Shown: piece after piece, positions 35,125 through 44,001 of the stretch
Layout of the letters: each line of letters opens with the position of its first letter
Position numbering within the stretch: the stretch's first letter is position 1
DNA from: an uncultured Anaerolineales bacterium
GTDB lineage: Bacteria > Chloroflexota > Anaerolineae > Aggregatilineales > Aggregatilineaceae
Length of the DNA stretch: 64,000 nt
Direction of reading: 5' to 3'
Assembly: GCA_937135955.1 (NCBI GenBank)
Contig: CAKZOB010000032.1
Coordinates: 1-64,000 of the forward strand
Position numbers and translations under genes: made by a program
The notes under the pieces: generated by a model
What the model was told of the DNA's origin: nothing
What the model saw: only the letters and a program-made list of their open reading frames with translations
Database searches by the model: none

Positions 35125-36291
35125 TTACTCAGTGACGGACAACAGGCTGGTGTCTACCGTCTGGTTGCCCAGCGTGTCGGCGAACAGGAAGTCGCGCATC
35201 CAGCCCGCAACGCCGTTGTAGCCGTAATCCACCTCCTCAAAGGGAATGGCGACCTGGAACCAAACGCCGCTCTCGCTCAGCCCCTTGACCACCACTTGCG
35301 TCCCAGCGGGCAGTTGGGCGACCGCGTTGTACAGGTTGTCGTTGGGGCCAACGCGCACCACCGCGCCCGGCACCTGCACCGTACCCACCAGGTACTTGGA
35401 GCCAAAGCGGCTGGCCATGCCATAGCCAAAGCCATAGGCCGGGTGATAGAGCTTGATCCAGGTGTCGTCTACCTGCTCGATGAAGACCAGCGACGTGCCG
35501 GGGTCGAGCGTGCCCAGCAACTGCGAGGCGACATCCGGCTCGGCGAACAGCGCCGGCGCAGACTGCCGCCCGGCCACAGCATCAATCCACACCGCGGGCA
35601 GATCGGAGAGGTTGGCGGCCAGCGCATAGCCCGTGTCGCCGCCCGGCAACAGCACCTGCACAAACTCGCCCTCCGGCTCGCCCAGCGCCCACAGCACCGT
35701 ATCGGCGGGGAAAGTCGCGACCACGTCGGAGGTTACGCTCGGCTCGGCGAACACGCCCATTTCAGGCACGCGCCTCAACACCACCGAGACCATGCGCGCG
35801 CCTTCGGGCAGCGCTTCCCAGTCAGAAACGAGCGACCAGCCGCGCCCCTGAGGCGTCACCACGTAGGCCCATTCCTCATAGACGCCCAGCACAGTGGCCA
35901 CCGTACCGTCTTCCAGCGAGCCAAGGAATTCAGCCGTCACGTTCGGCGCAGCAAAGAAAGACGTTGCACCCGTGCGATTGGTCGCCACGTAGTACTTCGG
36001 CGCGAGCGGCGGCAGGTTGAGCACCACAAAGCTCTCCAGCGGCGCATAGCCCACATTGCCGCCGGCGTCCACCTGCAGCCAGGCCCCTGAGGGGTCGGTG
36101 CTAAGCACAGTCACCTCGCTGAAAGCTGCGACCTCAGCGACGACCTCTGCGCCGGCGTTCGGCTCAGCATAAATCGTCACTGCACCGGTAGTCACAGCTT
36201 TGAGGTCTGCCCCCCCTTGCGCGGCAGCGACGCCCACGCTCATCACCGACAGGACAAGAACGATCAATAGAGCCAAAACACGGTGTTTCAT
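35125..36291 (-). CDS. Secreted protein with multiple SH3-like repeats
   Basis: A 388-residue exported protein. The signal peptide (residues 1-25, ending AAAQ) precedes about five bacterial SH3-type repeats of 60-75 residues. Each carries a Y/F-A-x-P element (TIYAEPNAGAEVV, SFFAAPNVTAEFL, GVFAEPSVTSDVV, ALFAEPDVASQLL, VRVGPNDNLYNAV). Such repeats bind wall peptides or polymers, often in proteins without enzymatic activity. The ATG at 36291 begins the signal peptide. A -10 box TATAAT lies at 36369-36374 on the minus strand. The ligand is unknown. Confidence 0.82.
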   Translation of the reverse strand: MKHRVLALLIVLVLSVMSVGVAAAQGGADLKAVTTGAVTIYAEPNAGAEVVAEVAAFSEVTVLSTDPSGAWLQVDAGGNVGYAPLESFVVLNLPPLAPKYYVATNRTGATSFFAAPNVTAEFLGSLEDGTVATVLGVYEEWAYVVTPQGRGWSLVSDWEALPEGARMVSVVLRRVPEMGVFAEPSVTSDVVATFPADTVLWALGEPEGEFVQVLLPGGDTGYALAANLSDLPAVWIDAVAGRQSAPALFAEPDVASQLLGTLDPGTSLVFIEQVDDTWIKLYHPAYGFGYGMASRFGSKYLVGTVQVPGAVVRVGPNDNLYNAVAQLPAGTQVVVKGLSESGVWFQVAIPFEEVDYGYNGVAGWMRDFLFADTLGNQTVDTSLLSVTE

Positions 36292-36368
36292 ATTTAATCT
36301 CCAATCCCTTTTGCTCTAAGGCACCGGTCATGCAGTAGCGCTCGGATGGTTTGCACTGCCACGCCCCT

Positions 36369-36374
36369 ATTATA
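36369..36374 (-). promoter_or_regulatory. Probable -10 box (TATAAT)
   Basis: A perfect TATAAT on the minus strand, 78 bases ahead of the SH3-repeat gene. CTGCAC lies 17 bases upstream as a weak -35. It lies immediately after the previous gene's stop. Confidence 0.45.
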
Positions 36375-36398
36375 CGCGAAATTGCGCCGCCGTGCAGG

Positions 36399-37259
36399 TC
36401 AACCTTCCTGGGGCGGCTGACCCGCCTCTGGCAGGGACAGGGTGCCGTAGCGCTGCCCGATCACCGCCTGCCCCGCCGGACTCTGCATCCAGGTGAACCA
36501 GTCGTAATAGAAGCTGCCCTCGGCAGGCGGACTGACTCCCACCACCAGCAACGGTGTGCGCAGCGGATAGCTGCCCTCGCTCACCGTCTGCGGCGTGGGC
36601 AGCACGGCTTCTTCGCCCTGAGCCATGCGCACCGGCACCACCCGCACGCGCCGATCCACAAAGGCCATGCTCACATAGCCGATGGCCAGGGGATCGCCCG
36701 CAACCAGTTCCACCATGCGCGCGCTGGAAAGCGCCAGCCGCGCCGCCGGCGTTGTCGCTGCTCCGTCCATCACCAGGGCGTCGAAGGCCAGGCGAGTGTC
36801 GGCCCCCTGCTCGCGGCTGACGACGGCGACAGGCGCGTCCGGCCCGCCCCACTCGGCCCACGAAGTTGCGCGCCCCTGGAAGATACGGCGCAGGTCATCC
36901 ACACTGAAAGCGGACACGGGGTTATCCGGATGCACGATGATGGCGATGCCGTCCTGCCCAATTGGCGCGGCCCACAGGGGCGCTTCGGGAGCCAGATACG
37001 TGGTCAGTGCGAAGGGGGCCTGCCCGGCCAGCACCTGCTGGTATACAGTCTGCCACTCGGCCTCGACGCTGTCCAACGCAATCACCGTCGCGCTGGAAAC
37101 ATAGGCTTCGACCAGGTCGCGCAGCAGTGGCGAGGTAGAGGTTGTCACCAGGATGCGCACGCTGACCGTCTGCGGAGTGAGCGTCGGGTCGGCGACAGAG
37201 GCGCGGCAACTCGCCAGCGCCAGGCTCAGGATGACGATGGTTCGTTTGGCCCGCTTCAA
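36399..37259 (-). CDS. PstS-like solute-binding lipoprotein
   Basis: A 286-residue periplasmic-binding-protein-fold lipoprotein (PBP_like/PstS type). The lipobox LALASC puts the lipidated Cys near residue 18. The N-terminal lobe ILVTTSTSPLLRDLVEAY and the ligand-side AIIVHPDNPVSAFSVDDLRRIF are typical of phosphate-binding relatives, which recognise DLRRIFxG. The TTG start at 37259 is chosen because GAGGGG lies upstream and it gives a clean signal peptide; upstream sequence belongs to uppP. No pstCAB genes are nearby, so it may act in sensing or with a distant transporter. The ligand is not proven. Confidence 0.75.
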   Translation of the reverse strand: MKRAKRTIVILSLALASCRASVADPTLTPQTVSVRILVTTSTSPLLRDLVEAYVSSATVIALDSVEAEWQTVYQQVLAGQAPFALTTYLAPEAPLWAAPIGQDGIAIIVHPDNPVSAFSVDDLRRIFQGRATSWAEWGGPDAPVAVVSREQGADTRLAFDALVMDGAATTPAARLALSSARMVELVAGDPLAIGYVSMAFVDRRVRVVPVRMAQGEEAVLPTPQTVSEGSYPLRTPLLVVGVSPPAEGSFYYDWFTWMQSPAGQAVIGQRYGTLSLPEAGQPPQEG

Positions 37260-37270
37260 TTCTCGTCCCC

Positions 37271-38086
37271 TCAAGCAAAGAGGGCGACCACCAAGCTTAG
37301 CGTGCCGAACGTCGCACAATACGCCGCAAATCCATACAACCGCCGCCGTTGCAACAGGCGCAACAGCCCCCAGACGCACAGATAGCCGACCACCAGCGAT
37401 CCGGCAAAGCCGACGAGGAGAGGGACGGCCATGTCATTGCCAAGGGGTTCCCCACCGACCAGCAGGTCGAAGCCCTGCTTGATCCCTGCTCCCATGATGA
37501 TCGGAGTCGCCAGCAAGAAGCTGAAGCGCGCCGCCACCGGGCGCGATATACCGCGCGTCAGTCCGGCAGCGATGGTGCTACCCGAACGCGAGAGGCCAGG
37601 GATAATCGCCAGCGCCTGCGCTGTGCCGATGATCAGAGCGTCGGCGAAGCGCAGGTCGGTCAGGGTGCGTTCGCTGTTAGAGGCCCGTTCGCTGAAGGCC
37701 AACACCAAGGCCGTGACCAGCAAGAAACTGGCCGCCAGAGGCGGGTCGCTGAGTGTCGTCTCGAACAAGCCTTCCAGCATAAGACCTGCCAACGCTGCCG
37801 GGACTGTGCCCAGGGCAATCAACCACAACAGGCGAGCTTCGGGATCAGAAGCTGTACGATTGCGTAGCGCATGGAGACCGGCACGCAACAACACTTGCCA
37901 GTCGCGCCAGAAATACATCAGCACCGCCATCAGCGTGCCCAGGTGCACCACCACATCGAACACCAGCGGCGGCTCAGGCCAATTGAGCCACCAGGGCACC
38001 AGCACCAGATGGCCGGAGCTGGAAATAGGCAAGAATTCGGTTGCCCCTTGTAGCGTTCCCAGGGCGAGAGCTTGCCAGATAGACAT
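37271..38086 (-). CDS. uppP: Undecaprenyl-diphosphatase
   Basis: A 271-residue integral membrane phosphatase that recycles undecaprenyl diphosphate to the monophosphate carrier for wall synthesis. It carries the diagnostic motifs ATEFLPISSSGHLVLVP (residues 15-31) and GLSRSGSTIAAGLTRG (about 165-180), with eight or so membrane helices and normal length. The ATG at 38086 follows AAAGG. The binding-protein gene lies 11 bases downstream, suggesting co-transcription. Loss of the carrier pool would affect the LCP and GT39 enzymes encoded nearby. Confidence 0.94.
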   Translation of the reverse strand: MSIWQALALGTLQGATEFLPISSSGHLVLVPWWLNWPEPPLVFDVVVHLGTLMAVLMYFWRDWQVLLRAGLHALRNRTASDPEARLLWLIALGTVPAALAGLMLEGLFETTLSDPPLAASFLLVTALVLAFSERASNSERTLTDLRFADALIIGTAQALAIIPGLSRSGSTIAAGLTRGISRPVAARFSFLLATPIIMGAGIKQGFDLLVGGEPLGNDMAVPLLVGFAGSLVVGYLCVWGLLRLLQRRRLYGFAAYCATFGTLSLVVALFA

Positions 38087-38215
38087 AGAATTGACCTTTC
38101 GCTGTCGCCATGCTGCGTGCCGCTGCTCCCTTAGCTTCGAAGCAGGGAGCAGCGCACCGACGGCTGCCCGCGCCCTCTGCGCCACCGGAAGCCCGGTTGA
38201 GTCAGAAGTGGATCG

Positions 38216-39397
<1,182 letters not shown>

Positions 39398-39406
39398 TTA
39401 TCTCGC

Positions 39407-39448
39407 CCTGACAGAAATGTGTCACTGAAAAGTCAGGCCACCATTATA
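39407..39448 (-). promoter_or_regulatory. tgt promoter and leader hairpin
   Basis: TATAAT at 39443-39448 with TTCGCC 17 bases upstream. The transcript would begin with a leader in which CCTGAC (39432-39437) pairs with GTCAGG (39407-39412). An alternative inner TGACA/TGTCA pairing exists. It does not match the preQ1 riboswitch consensus. Confidence 0.4.
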
Positions 39449-39490
39449 GCAGGCAAGCGCAATTTGGCGAATTCACAGGGTGCGTGCACC

Positions 39491-39655
39491 AGGGGGATTG
39501 CAACAAACCGCTTGCCGCTTTACCTCACCCCAGCCTCGCTACGCTCGGCTTGCCCCCTCCCCGCGTCGGAAAGGGGACAGCGAGACGCGCGAACACCGAG
39601 CAGAGTGAAGTAAACGCCCTCGCGTCAGGCAAATCGCTGACGACCTTTGCCTGCG
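39491..39655. repeat. Repeat family A, copy 5 (diverged)
   Basis: Begins AGGGGGATTGCAACAAACCG and continues through CTCCCCGCGTCGGAAAGGGG to GAGTGAAGTAAACGCC, with more mismatches than other copies. It then runs into AATCGCTGACGACCTTTGCC, the end sequence of family B. It fills most of 39377-39746, where no gene is seen. Confidence 0.7.
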
Positions 39656-39746
39656 TCCGCAGGCAGGAATCGCATACCTGGGCCGACAGGGTGATGGCTC
39701 TGCCCAGGTGCCCTTCCCCACAACCCAGACAGACAGAGAAACACGC

Positions 39747-40640
39747 TTACTCGATACCCTCGAACAGATCGCGCTCGCGCCGACGCAGACCATTGGGTTC
39801 TGGCCAGGCGCGGGTGAAATCCTGGTGACGGAAGATCAGTCGCGTGAGCATCTCGGTCAGGCTGCGCGATTCGCGCGGGTTCTGCTGGCTGGCATGACAG
39901 GCCGCGGCAGCGTCCCATTTGCGCTGATATTGCCCCACGCTGATTCGCGCATGTACCGGCAACAGATGATCCAGCACCGCCTGGAAATCGAGATCGCGGT
40001 TGCGCCCCATACGACGCGGGTCCTGCCCACGCAGCCGCATTTGCCAGATCATCAGGCGCAGCGGCCAGCGCGGAAACGTGGTGTAGTACAACTTGGCAGG
40101 CTGATAGGGCGCAAGCCCTTCCTGCGCATGTTCCGGATAGGCTATCGGATCGCCTGCCAGGTGAAAGGCGCGCGTGGTGACGCGGTGCATGACGATATGA
40201 TCCGGATGCCCATAGCCGCCGTAGGGGTCGAAGGTGACGACCACATGAGGCCGAATACGGCGTATCTCGCGCACAATGCGCCCCACCAACACGTCCTTGT
40301 CCGCCTGCCACAGGCATTCGGGGTGAGCGTTATCGGGGCTGCCCATCATGCCGCTGTCGCGGTAGCCGAAGAGGATGACTTCGCGGATGCCCAGGGTTTG
40401 TGCCGCGCATTCGAGTTCGGCTTTGCGCAGCGCTGCTACCGACTCGAAACCGGCCAGGTATTCCGGGTCCACCGAGCCGACATCCCCGTTGGTGGAGCAG
40501 ATGAGGCTGATCGCCACGCCCCGCGCGGCATAATAGGCGATCGCGCCGCCCATGCCGAAGGATTCATCGTCCGGATGGGCGAAGACGAGCAACATACGTC
40601 GCCCGGCATGAGTGAGTTGAGTTCTATCCGCCGACTTCAT
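39747..40640 (-). CDS. PIG-L (LmbE) family deacetylase
   Basis: A 297-residue zinc-dependent N-acetylglucosaminide deacetylase of the PIG-L/LmbE family. The metal motif AHPDDESFGMGG and the downstream GYGHPDHIVMHRV provide the His/Asp ligands. Members deacetylate GlcNAc-containing substrates in mycothiol/bacillithiol synthesis and glycolipid or antibiotic pathways. The start at 40640 overlaps cutA by 17 bases; ATG 40595, right before the first strand, is also possible. The substrate is unknown, and no thiol-ligase gene (MshC/BshC) is nearby. Confidence 0.85.
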   Translation of the reverse strand: MKSADRTQLTHAGRRMLLVFAHPDDESFGMGGAIAYYAARGVAISLICSTNGDVGSVDPEYLAGFESVAALRKAELECAAQTLGIREVILFGYRDSGMMGSPDNAHPECLWQADKDVLVGRIVREIRRIRPHVVVTFDPYGGYGHPDHIVMHRVTTRAFHLAGDPIAYPEHAQEGLAPYQPAKLYYTTFPRWPLRLMIWQMRLRGQDPRRMGRNRDLDFQAVLDHLLPVHARISVGQYQRKWDAAAACHASQQNPRESRSLTEMLTRLIFRHQDFTRAWPEPNGLRRRERDLFEGIE

Positions 40641-40941
40641 CATCAATCCACTTGAGATACTGGCGAGAACCAATGGCAACAGGCAGGCCGATGATCTCCG
40701 GCGTGTCGTATGAGTGTGCCGACTTGACGGCAGACATCAGCGCATCGAACGTCTCGGTGCGCGTCTTGATGATCATCAGGACTTCGTCTTCTTCCTGGAT
40801 TGCGCCCTGCCACAGGAACATGGACGAGATCGGCACGAAATTCACGCAGGCAGCCAGCTTGTTCTGCAAGAGTCGGCGCGCGATACGTCGCGCCTGAGCC
40901 TCGGATTCGGTCGTCACCAGAACTACAAGATGGTCGTTCAT
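40624..40941 (-). CDS. cutA: Divalent-cation tolerance protein CutA
   Basis: A 105-residue trimeric ferredoxin-like protein. The strand VVLVTTESEAQARRIARRLL, the segment NKLAACVNFVPISSMFLWQG and the closing SYDTPEIIGLPV match CutA1. The exact function is unsettled; links to copper tolerance and signalling have been proposed. The ATG at 40941 follows GGAGGAG. It overlaps and is probably co-transcribed with the PIG-L gene. Confidence 0.93.
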   Translation of the reverse strand: MNDHLVVLVTTESEAQARRIARRLLQNKLAACVNFVPISSMFLWQGAIQEEDEVLMIIKTRTETFDALMSAVKSAHSYDTPEIIGLPVAIGSRQYLKWIDDEVGG

Positions 40942-41190
40942 CAACTCCTCCGTCTGTCGCCTGTGCACCAGGGGTAATCGCTGCGCCCGGCAGAGTGGAA
41001 TGCTACGTTAGACCATATCCTCCGGTGATGCGCCCGACAGCAAGCTGCCCGGCGCGTGCCACGCGCGAAATTATAGCACGCCGCCTGTCGGGTGATAATG
41101 GTAAACCGGCGCACGGGGTCAGTTGTGGGCCAGGGTCATCGCGTCAAAATCGGTCAGCCGAACTGTTCGGCGCTCCCTACCCGCCCCCTG

Positions 41191-41360
41191 GGGATGCGTG
41201 CAAAGGTTGTCAGCTACCTTGCCGCGCCCGATGACCCTCATCCCCCGGCCCCTTCTCCCGCGCTGCGGGCGAAGGGGAGCGCTCGCGCGACAGACAACAA
41301 GTCCCCTCGCCCCGCGACGCAGTCGCGAGGGAGAGGGGATTGAGGGGTGAGGGGAGACGT
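41191..41360. repeat. MITE-like repeat family B, copy 4 (one end missing)
   Basis: Begins GGGATGCGTGCAAAGGTTG and follows copy 1 closely through GAGGGGATTGAGGGGTGAGG. The distal GTCACATTTGCGCGCACC end is replaced by repeat A copy 6. No gene is seen in 40942-41553. Confidence 0.8.
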
Positions 41361-41373
41361 GTGGGTAATGCAT

Positions 41374-41466
41374 AGGGTGCGGAGGCGTTCACCTCACCCC
41401 CGCTCGGCGCTGGCGCGAGGCTGGGGGTGAGGTAAAACGGCAAGCGGTTTGAGACAATCCCCCTGG
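41374..41466. repeat. Repeat family A, copy 6 (short, centre deleted)
   Basis: 93 bases: GGGTGCGGAGGCGTTCACCTC, then CTCGGCGCTGGCGCGAGGC, then the end GGTTTGAGACAATCCCCCT. The central palindrome seen in copies 2 and 3 is missing. It abuts repeat B copy 4. Confidence 0.8.
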
Positions 41467-41507
41467 CCCCCTGATACGCAGGCGGCTTCGGCGCTGTGAC
41501 AATGGTA

Positions 41508-41513
41508 CAATGA
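41508..41513 (+). promoter_or_regulatory. Probable -10 box (TACAAT)
   Basis: GGTACAATGAAC, 40 bases ahead of ATG 41554 and just right of the A/B repeat block. The -35 is weak. Confidence 0.35.
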
Positions 41514-41553
41514 ACTTGTTTGGCGCGTTCCATTCCCCGGAGGAGATTCTCTC

Positions 41554-42297
41554 ATGTCTGCAGGCATCGGCCATCAGTTCCTGCTCGAAACGCAGTACAA
41601 GTACCTGGAGCCATCCGCACAATCGCGCGGCGTGCCCCAACCTCCGCTCGAACTGCCCTACGACGTGACGCAGCGCCCCATCGAATTGCCAGACGCCGAT
41701 ACGCTGGGCGTGCCGCCGGTCAACCTGCGCGAGCTGATCGAGCGCCGCCGCACGCTGCGCAACTACGCCCCTGATCCGATCACCCTGGGCGAACTATCAT
41801 ACCTGTTGTGGTGTACGCAGGGCATCCTGGAACAGCGCGGCACTCAGGCCACGCTGCGCACTGTGCCTTCGGCGGGCGCGCGACATGCCTTCGAGACGGC
41901 CTTGCTGGTCAACCGGGTGGTGGGTCTGGAGCCAGGCGTCTATCGTTACCTGGCCGGGCTGCATTTCCTGATCCGCTGGCCCATTGAAGGCGATGCGGTG
42001 CAGGTGCTCACCCGTGCCTGTCTGAATCAGGAACAGATTCCGCGCAGCGCCGTCACCTTTTTCTGGGTCGCTGTGACGGAGCGCATGACTTGGCGCTATA
42101 GCGAGCGCGGCTACCGCTACCTGTTCCTGGACGCCGGGCACGTCTGCCAGAACCTGTACCTGGCCGCGGAGGCGATCGGCTGCGGGGTATGTGCCATCGG
42201 GGCATTCGACGACGAGGCGCTTAACGCAGCCTTCGAGTTGGACGGCGAGGACCTCTTCGTCATCTACGCGGCGACTGTCGGGCGCAGGCCGAAGTAA
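41554..42297 (+). CDS. SagB-type nitroreductase-family oxidoreductase
   Basis: A 247-residue FMN-dependent protein of the nitroreductase superfamily. The Arg-rich LRELIERRRTLRNYAPDPITLGELSYLLW near residue 50 binds FMN phosphate. The flow through TVPSAGARHAFETALLVNRV and LDAGHVCQNLYLAAEAIGCGVCAIGAFDDEAL matches SagB-like dehydrogenases. Some relatives oxidise azolines in peptide natural products, but no SagC/D cyclodehydratase or precursor peptide is nearby, so a stand-alone reductase is more likely. The ATG at 41554 follows CGGAGGAG. Confidence 0.85.
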   Translation: MSAGIGHQFLLETQYKYLEPSAQSRGVPQPPLELPYDVTQRPIELPDADTLGVPPVNLRELIERRRTLRNYAPDPITLGELSYLLWCTQGILEQRGTQATLRTVPSAGARHAFETALLVNRVVGLEPGVYRYLAGLHFLIRWPIEGDAVQVLTRACLNQEQIPRSAVTFFWVAVTERMTWRYSERGYRYLFLDAGHVCQNLYLAAEAIGCGVCAIGAFDDEALNAAFELDGEDLFVIYAATVGRRPK

Positions 42298-42486
42298 AAG
42301 AGCGTTTGCCCCCTGGCATCCTCCCCAGGCGCGGAGCAAGGCGAGCAAGCGTATGATCCCCGTCTGTGGTGGCTTGAGGGGTGAGGTAAAGCCGCCGATC
42401 AGGGCTTCTCAAAGGTCTCCAAACACCGCGGGACTGGGTCGAACCGCGAATCCTTGTGAAAGTATTGTGAATATGTTGAGCAAGGC

Positions 42487-42516
42487 TTGCGCCTGACGAG
42501 AGGCCCGTTATATACT
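42487..42516 (+). promoter_or_regulatory. Promoter for the WD40 gene
   Basis: TTGCGC (42487-42492), an 18-base spacer and TATACT (42511-42516), 45 bases ahead of the ATG at 42562. Confidence 0.55.
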
Positions 42517-42561
42517 CCGCTCCAAAATCGCATCGTACCGGACGCTGTCAGGAGGGAAGGC

Positions 42562-43707
42562 ATGCAGACTTCCGGGAAATCGCAACAGTCCGACCCGGCG
42601 CAGGCGGCAACGCGCCCCCTGTACCGTCAGCCAGCCCTGTGGGCGCTGGTCATTGTGCTGATCGCGGTGTTGGTAGCGCTGTTGGCTATCCTGAGCGGCA
42701 GAGATGAGGAACCTACGGCGACCGTCGCTCCGGCCAGCGCTACTCCTGTACCGGTCGCTCAGCGGGCCGGAGGCACCGCAGCGATCACGGCGGATAACGC
42801 GGCGCAGGTCGAAGAACTCAACCAACTCGGCCAGAATCCGGTGAGCCAGGTGACCTGGTCGCCGGACGGCAGGGCGCTGGCGCTGGCGCTATCGGCGGGC
42901 GTGGCGCTCTACAACGCCACCGACCTGGATGCGCCGCCGCGCCTGCTGGAAGGTCACGATGGTTGGGTGATGGGCGTGGCCTGGTCGCCGGACGGGACTC
43001 AGTTGGTCAGCGGTGGAGTGGACGGCACGGTGCGGGTGTGGACGGTGGCACAGGACGAGAACGGCCAGACGGCCTCGCTGAGCCAGACACTGGAGGGACA
43101 CAGCGGCTGGGTATGGGCGGTGGCCTGGTCGCCAGATGGCGCGAAGCTGGCGAGCGCAGGAGCAGACGGCACCGTGAGACTGTGGGACGCCGCGCAGGGC
43201 ACACAGACCACGCAGCGGGACGCGCACCCCGGCGGAGCGCGCGCTGTAGCCTGGTCGCCGGACGGGGCGTCGCTGGCGAGCGCAGGGCGCGATGGCGCAG
43301 TGCGCGTGTGGGCGGCAGATGACGGATCGCTGGCGCAAACGCTGACGGGTCACACAGGTATCGTGCGCGATGTGGCCTGGTCACCAGATGGACGCCTGCT
43401 GGCCTCCGCTGGCAACGACGGCACTGTGCGCGTGTGGGATGCGAGCACCGGCGCGCTGCTGCAAACCCTGGAAGGGCACCCTGGCGGCGTGACGACGGTG
43501 GCCTGGTCGCCCAACAGTGCGGTTCTGGCGAGCGGCGGTTTCGACGACACGGTGCGGCTGTGGGACGTGCAGCAGGGCGCGCTGCTGACGACCCTGTTCG
43601 GGCACATGTGGGCTGTGCGCAGCGTGGCCTGGTCACCGGATGCGCTAAGCCTGGCAAGCGCCAGCGCTGATCAGACAGTGCGCCTGTGGGGTGTCGCGGG
43701 AGGCTAG
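42562..43707 (+). CDS. Membrane-anchored WD40 beta-propeller protein
   Basis: A 381-residue protein. A short basic N terminus and one membrane helix (residues 24-45, ALWALVIVLIAVLVALLAIL) are followed by a Thr/Pro/Ala linker. Seven WD40 repeats then form one complete propeller (about 90-381). Each repeat has a V-x-x-V-x-W-S-P-[DN] strand and a VR[VL]W end. The repeats are very alike (VAWSPDG occurs five times), suggesting recent internal duplication. Topology predicts an extracellular propeller used for protein binding. The partner is unknown. CAGGAGGG precedes ATG 42562. Confidence 0.87.
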   Translation: MQTSGKSQQSDPAQAATRPLYRQPALWALVIVLIAVLVALLAILSGRDEEPTATVAPASATPVPVAQRAGGTAAITADNAAQVEELNQLGQNPVSQVTWSPDGRALALALSAGVALYNATDLDAPPRLLEGHDGWVMGVAWSPDGTQLVSGGVDGTVRVWTVAQDENGQTASLSQTLEGHSGWVWAVAWSPDGAKLASAGADGTVRLWDAAQGTQTTQRDAHPGGARAVAWSPDGASLASAGRDGAVRVWAADDGSLAQTLTGHTGIVRDVAWSPDGRLLASAGNDGTVRVWDASTGALLQTLEGHPGGVTTVAWSPNSAVLASGGFDDTVRLWDVQQGALLTTLFGHMWAVRSVAWSPDALSLASASADQTVRLWGVAGG

Positions 43708-43755
43708 CGCTTGCGGGGAAGATAGTGCGGCTCCGCTCAAAGTACACAGCAACGA

Positions 43756-43790
43756 AGACCGCCGATGCTCGCGAAGGACATCGGCGGTCT
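43756..43790 (+). terminator. Terminator hairpin
   Basis: AGACCGCCGATG (43756-43767) pairs perfectly with CATCGGCGGTCT (43779-43790) across an 11-base loop, followed by CTTTG. It ends the WD40 transcript. Confidence 0.7.
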
Positions 43791-43825
43791 CTTTGCGGGA
43801 GCATTGATCCACCCCCGACCTTGAT

Positions 43826-43903
43826 GCACGGCTGAGGGAGCAAGCCGAGCGTAGCGAGGCTGGGGATGAGGTAAAGCGGCAAGCGGTTTGATGCCACCTC
43901 CCC
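43826..43903. repeat. Repeat family A, copy 7 (half element)
   Basis: AAGCCGAGCGTAGCGAGGC to AAGCGGCAAGCGGTTTGATG, then a diverged end. Only the right half is present. The rest of 43708-44001 shows no gene. Confidence 0.75.
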
Positions 43904-44001
43904 GGCACATGTCCCCTTCTGCTTGCCCACAGCAGGCGTTCGGGGTATCACTGAGCGGACATCCCGCTCTGGCGCGGGGCGTACTGCTTCAGGGATAGGC
44001 T

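Noticed and set aside
36399-37259. Phosphate uptake (pst) operon
   Set aside because: Only the binding-protein-like gene is present; neighbours are uppP and an SH3 protein, with no pstC, pstA or pstB.
39407-39448. preQ1 riboswitch upstream of tgt
   Set aside because: The hairpin lacks the preQ1-I loop and A-rich tail, and no pseudoknot partner is visible.
41554-42297. Azole-modified peptide biosynthesis locus
   Set aside because: The SagB-like enzyme stands alone; no YcaO cyclodehydratase, precursor peptide or protease is nearby.
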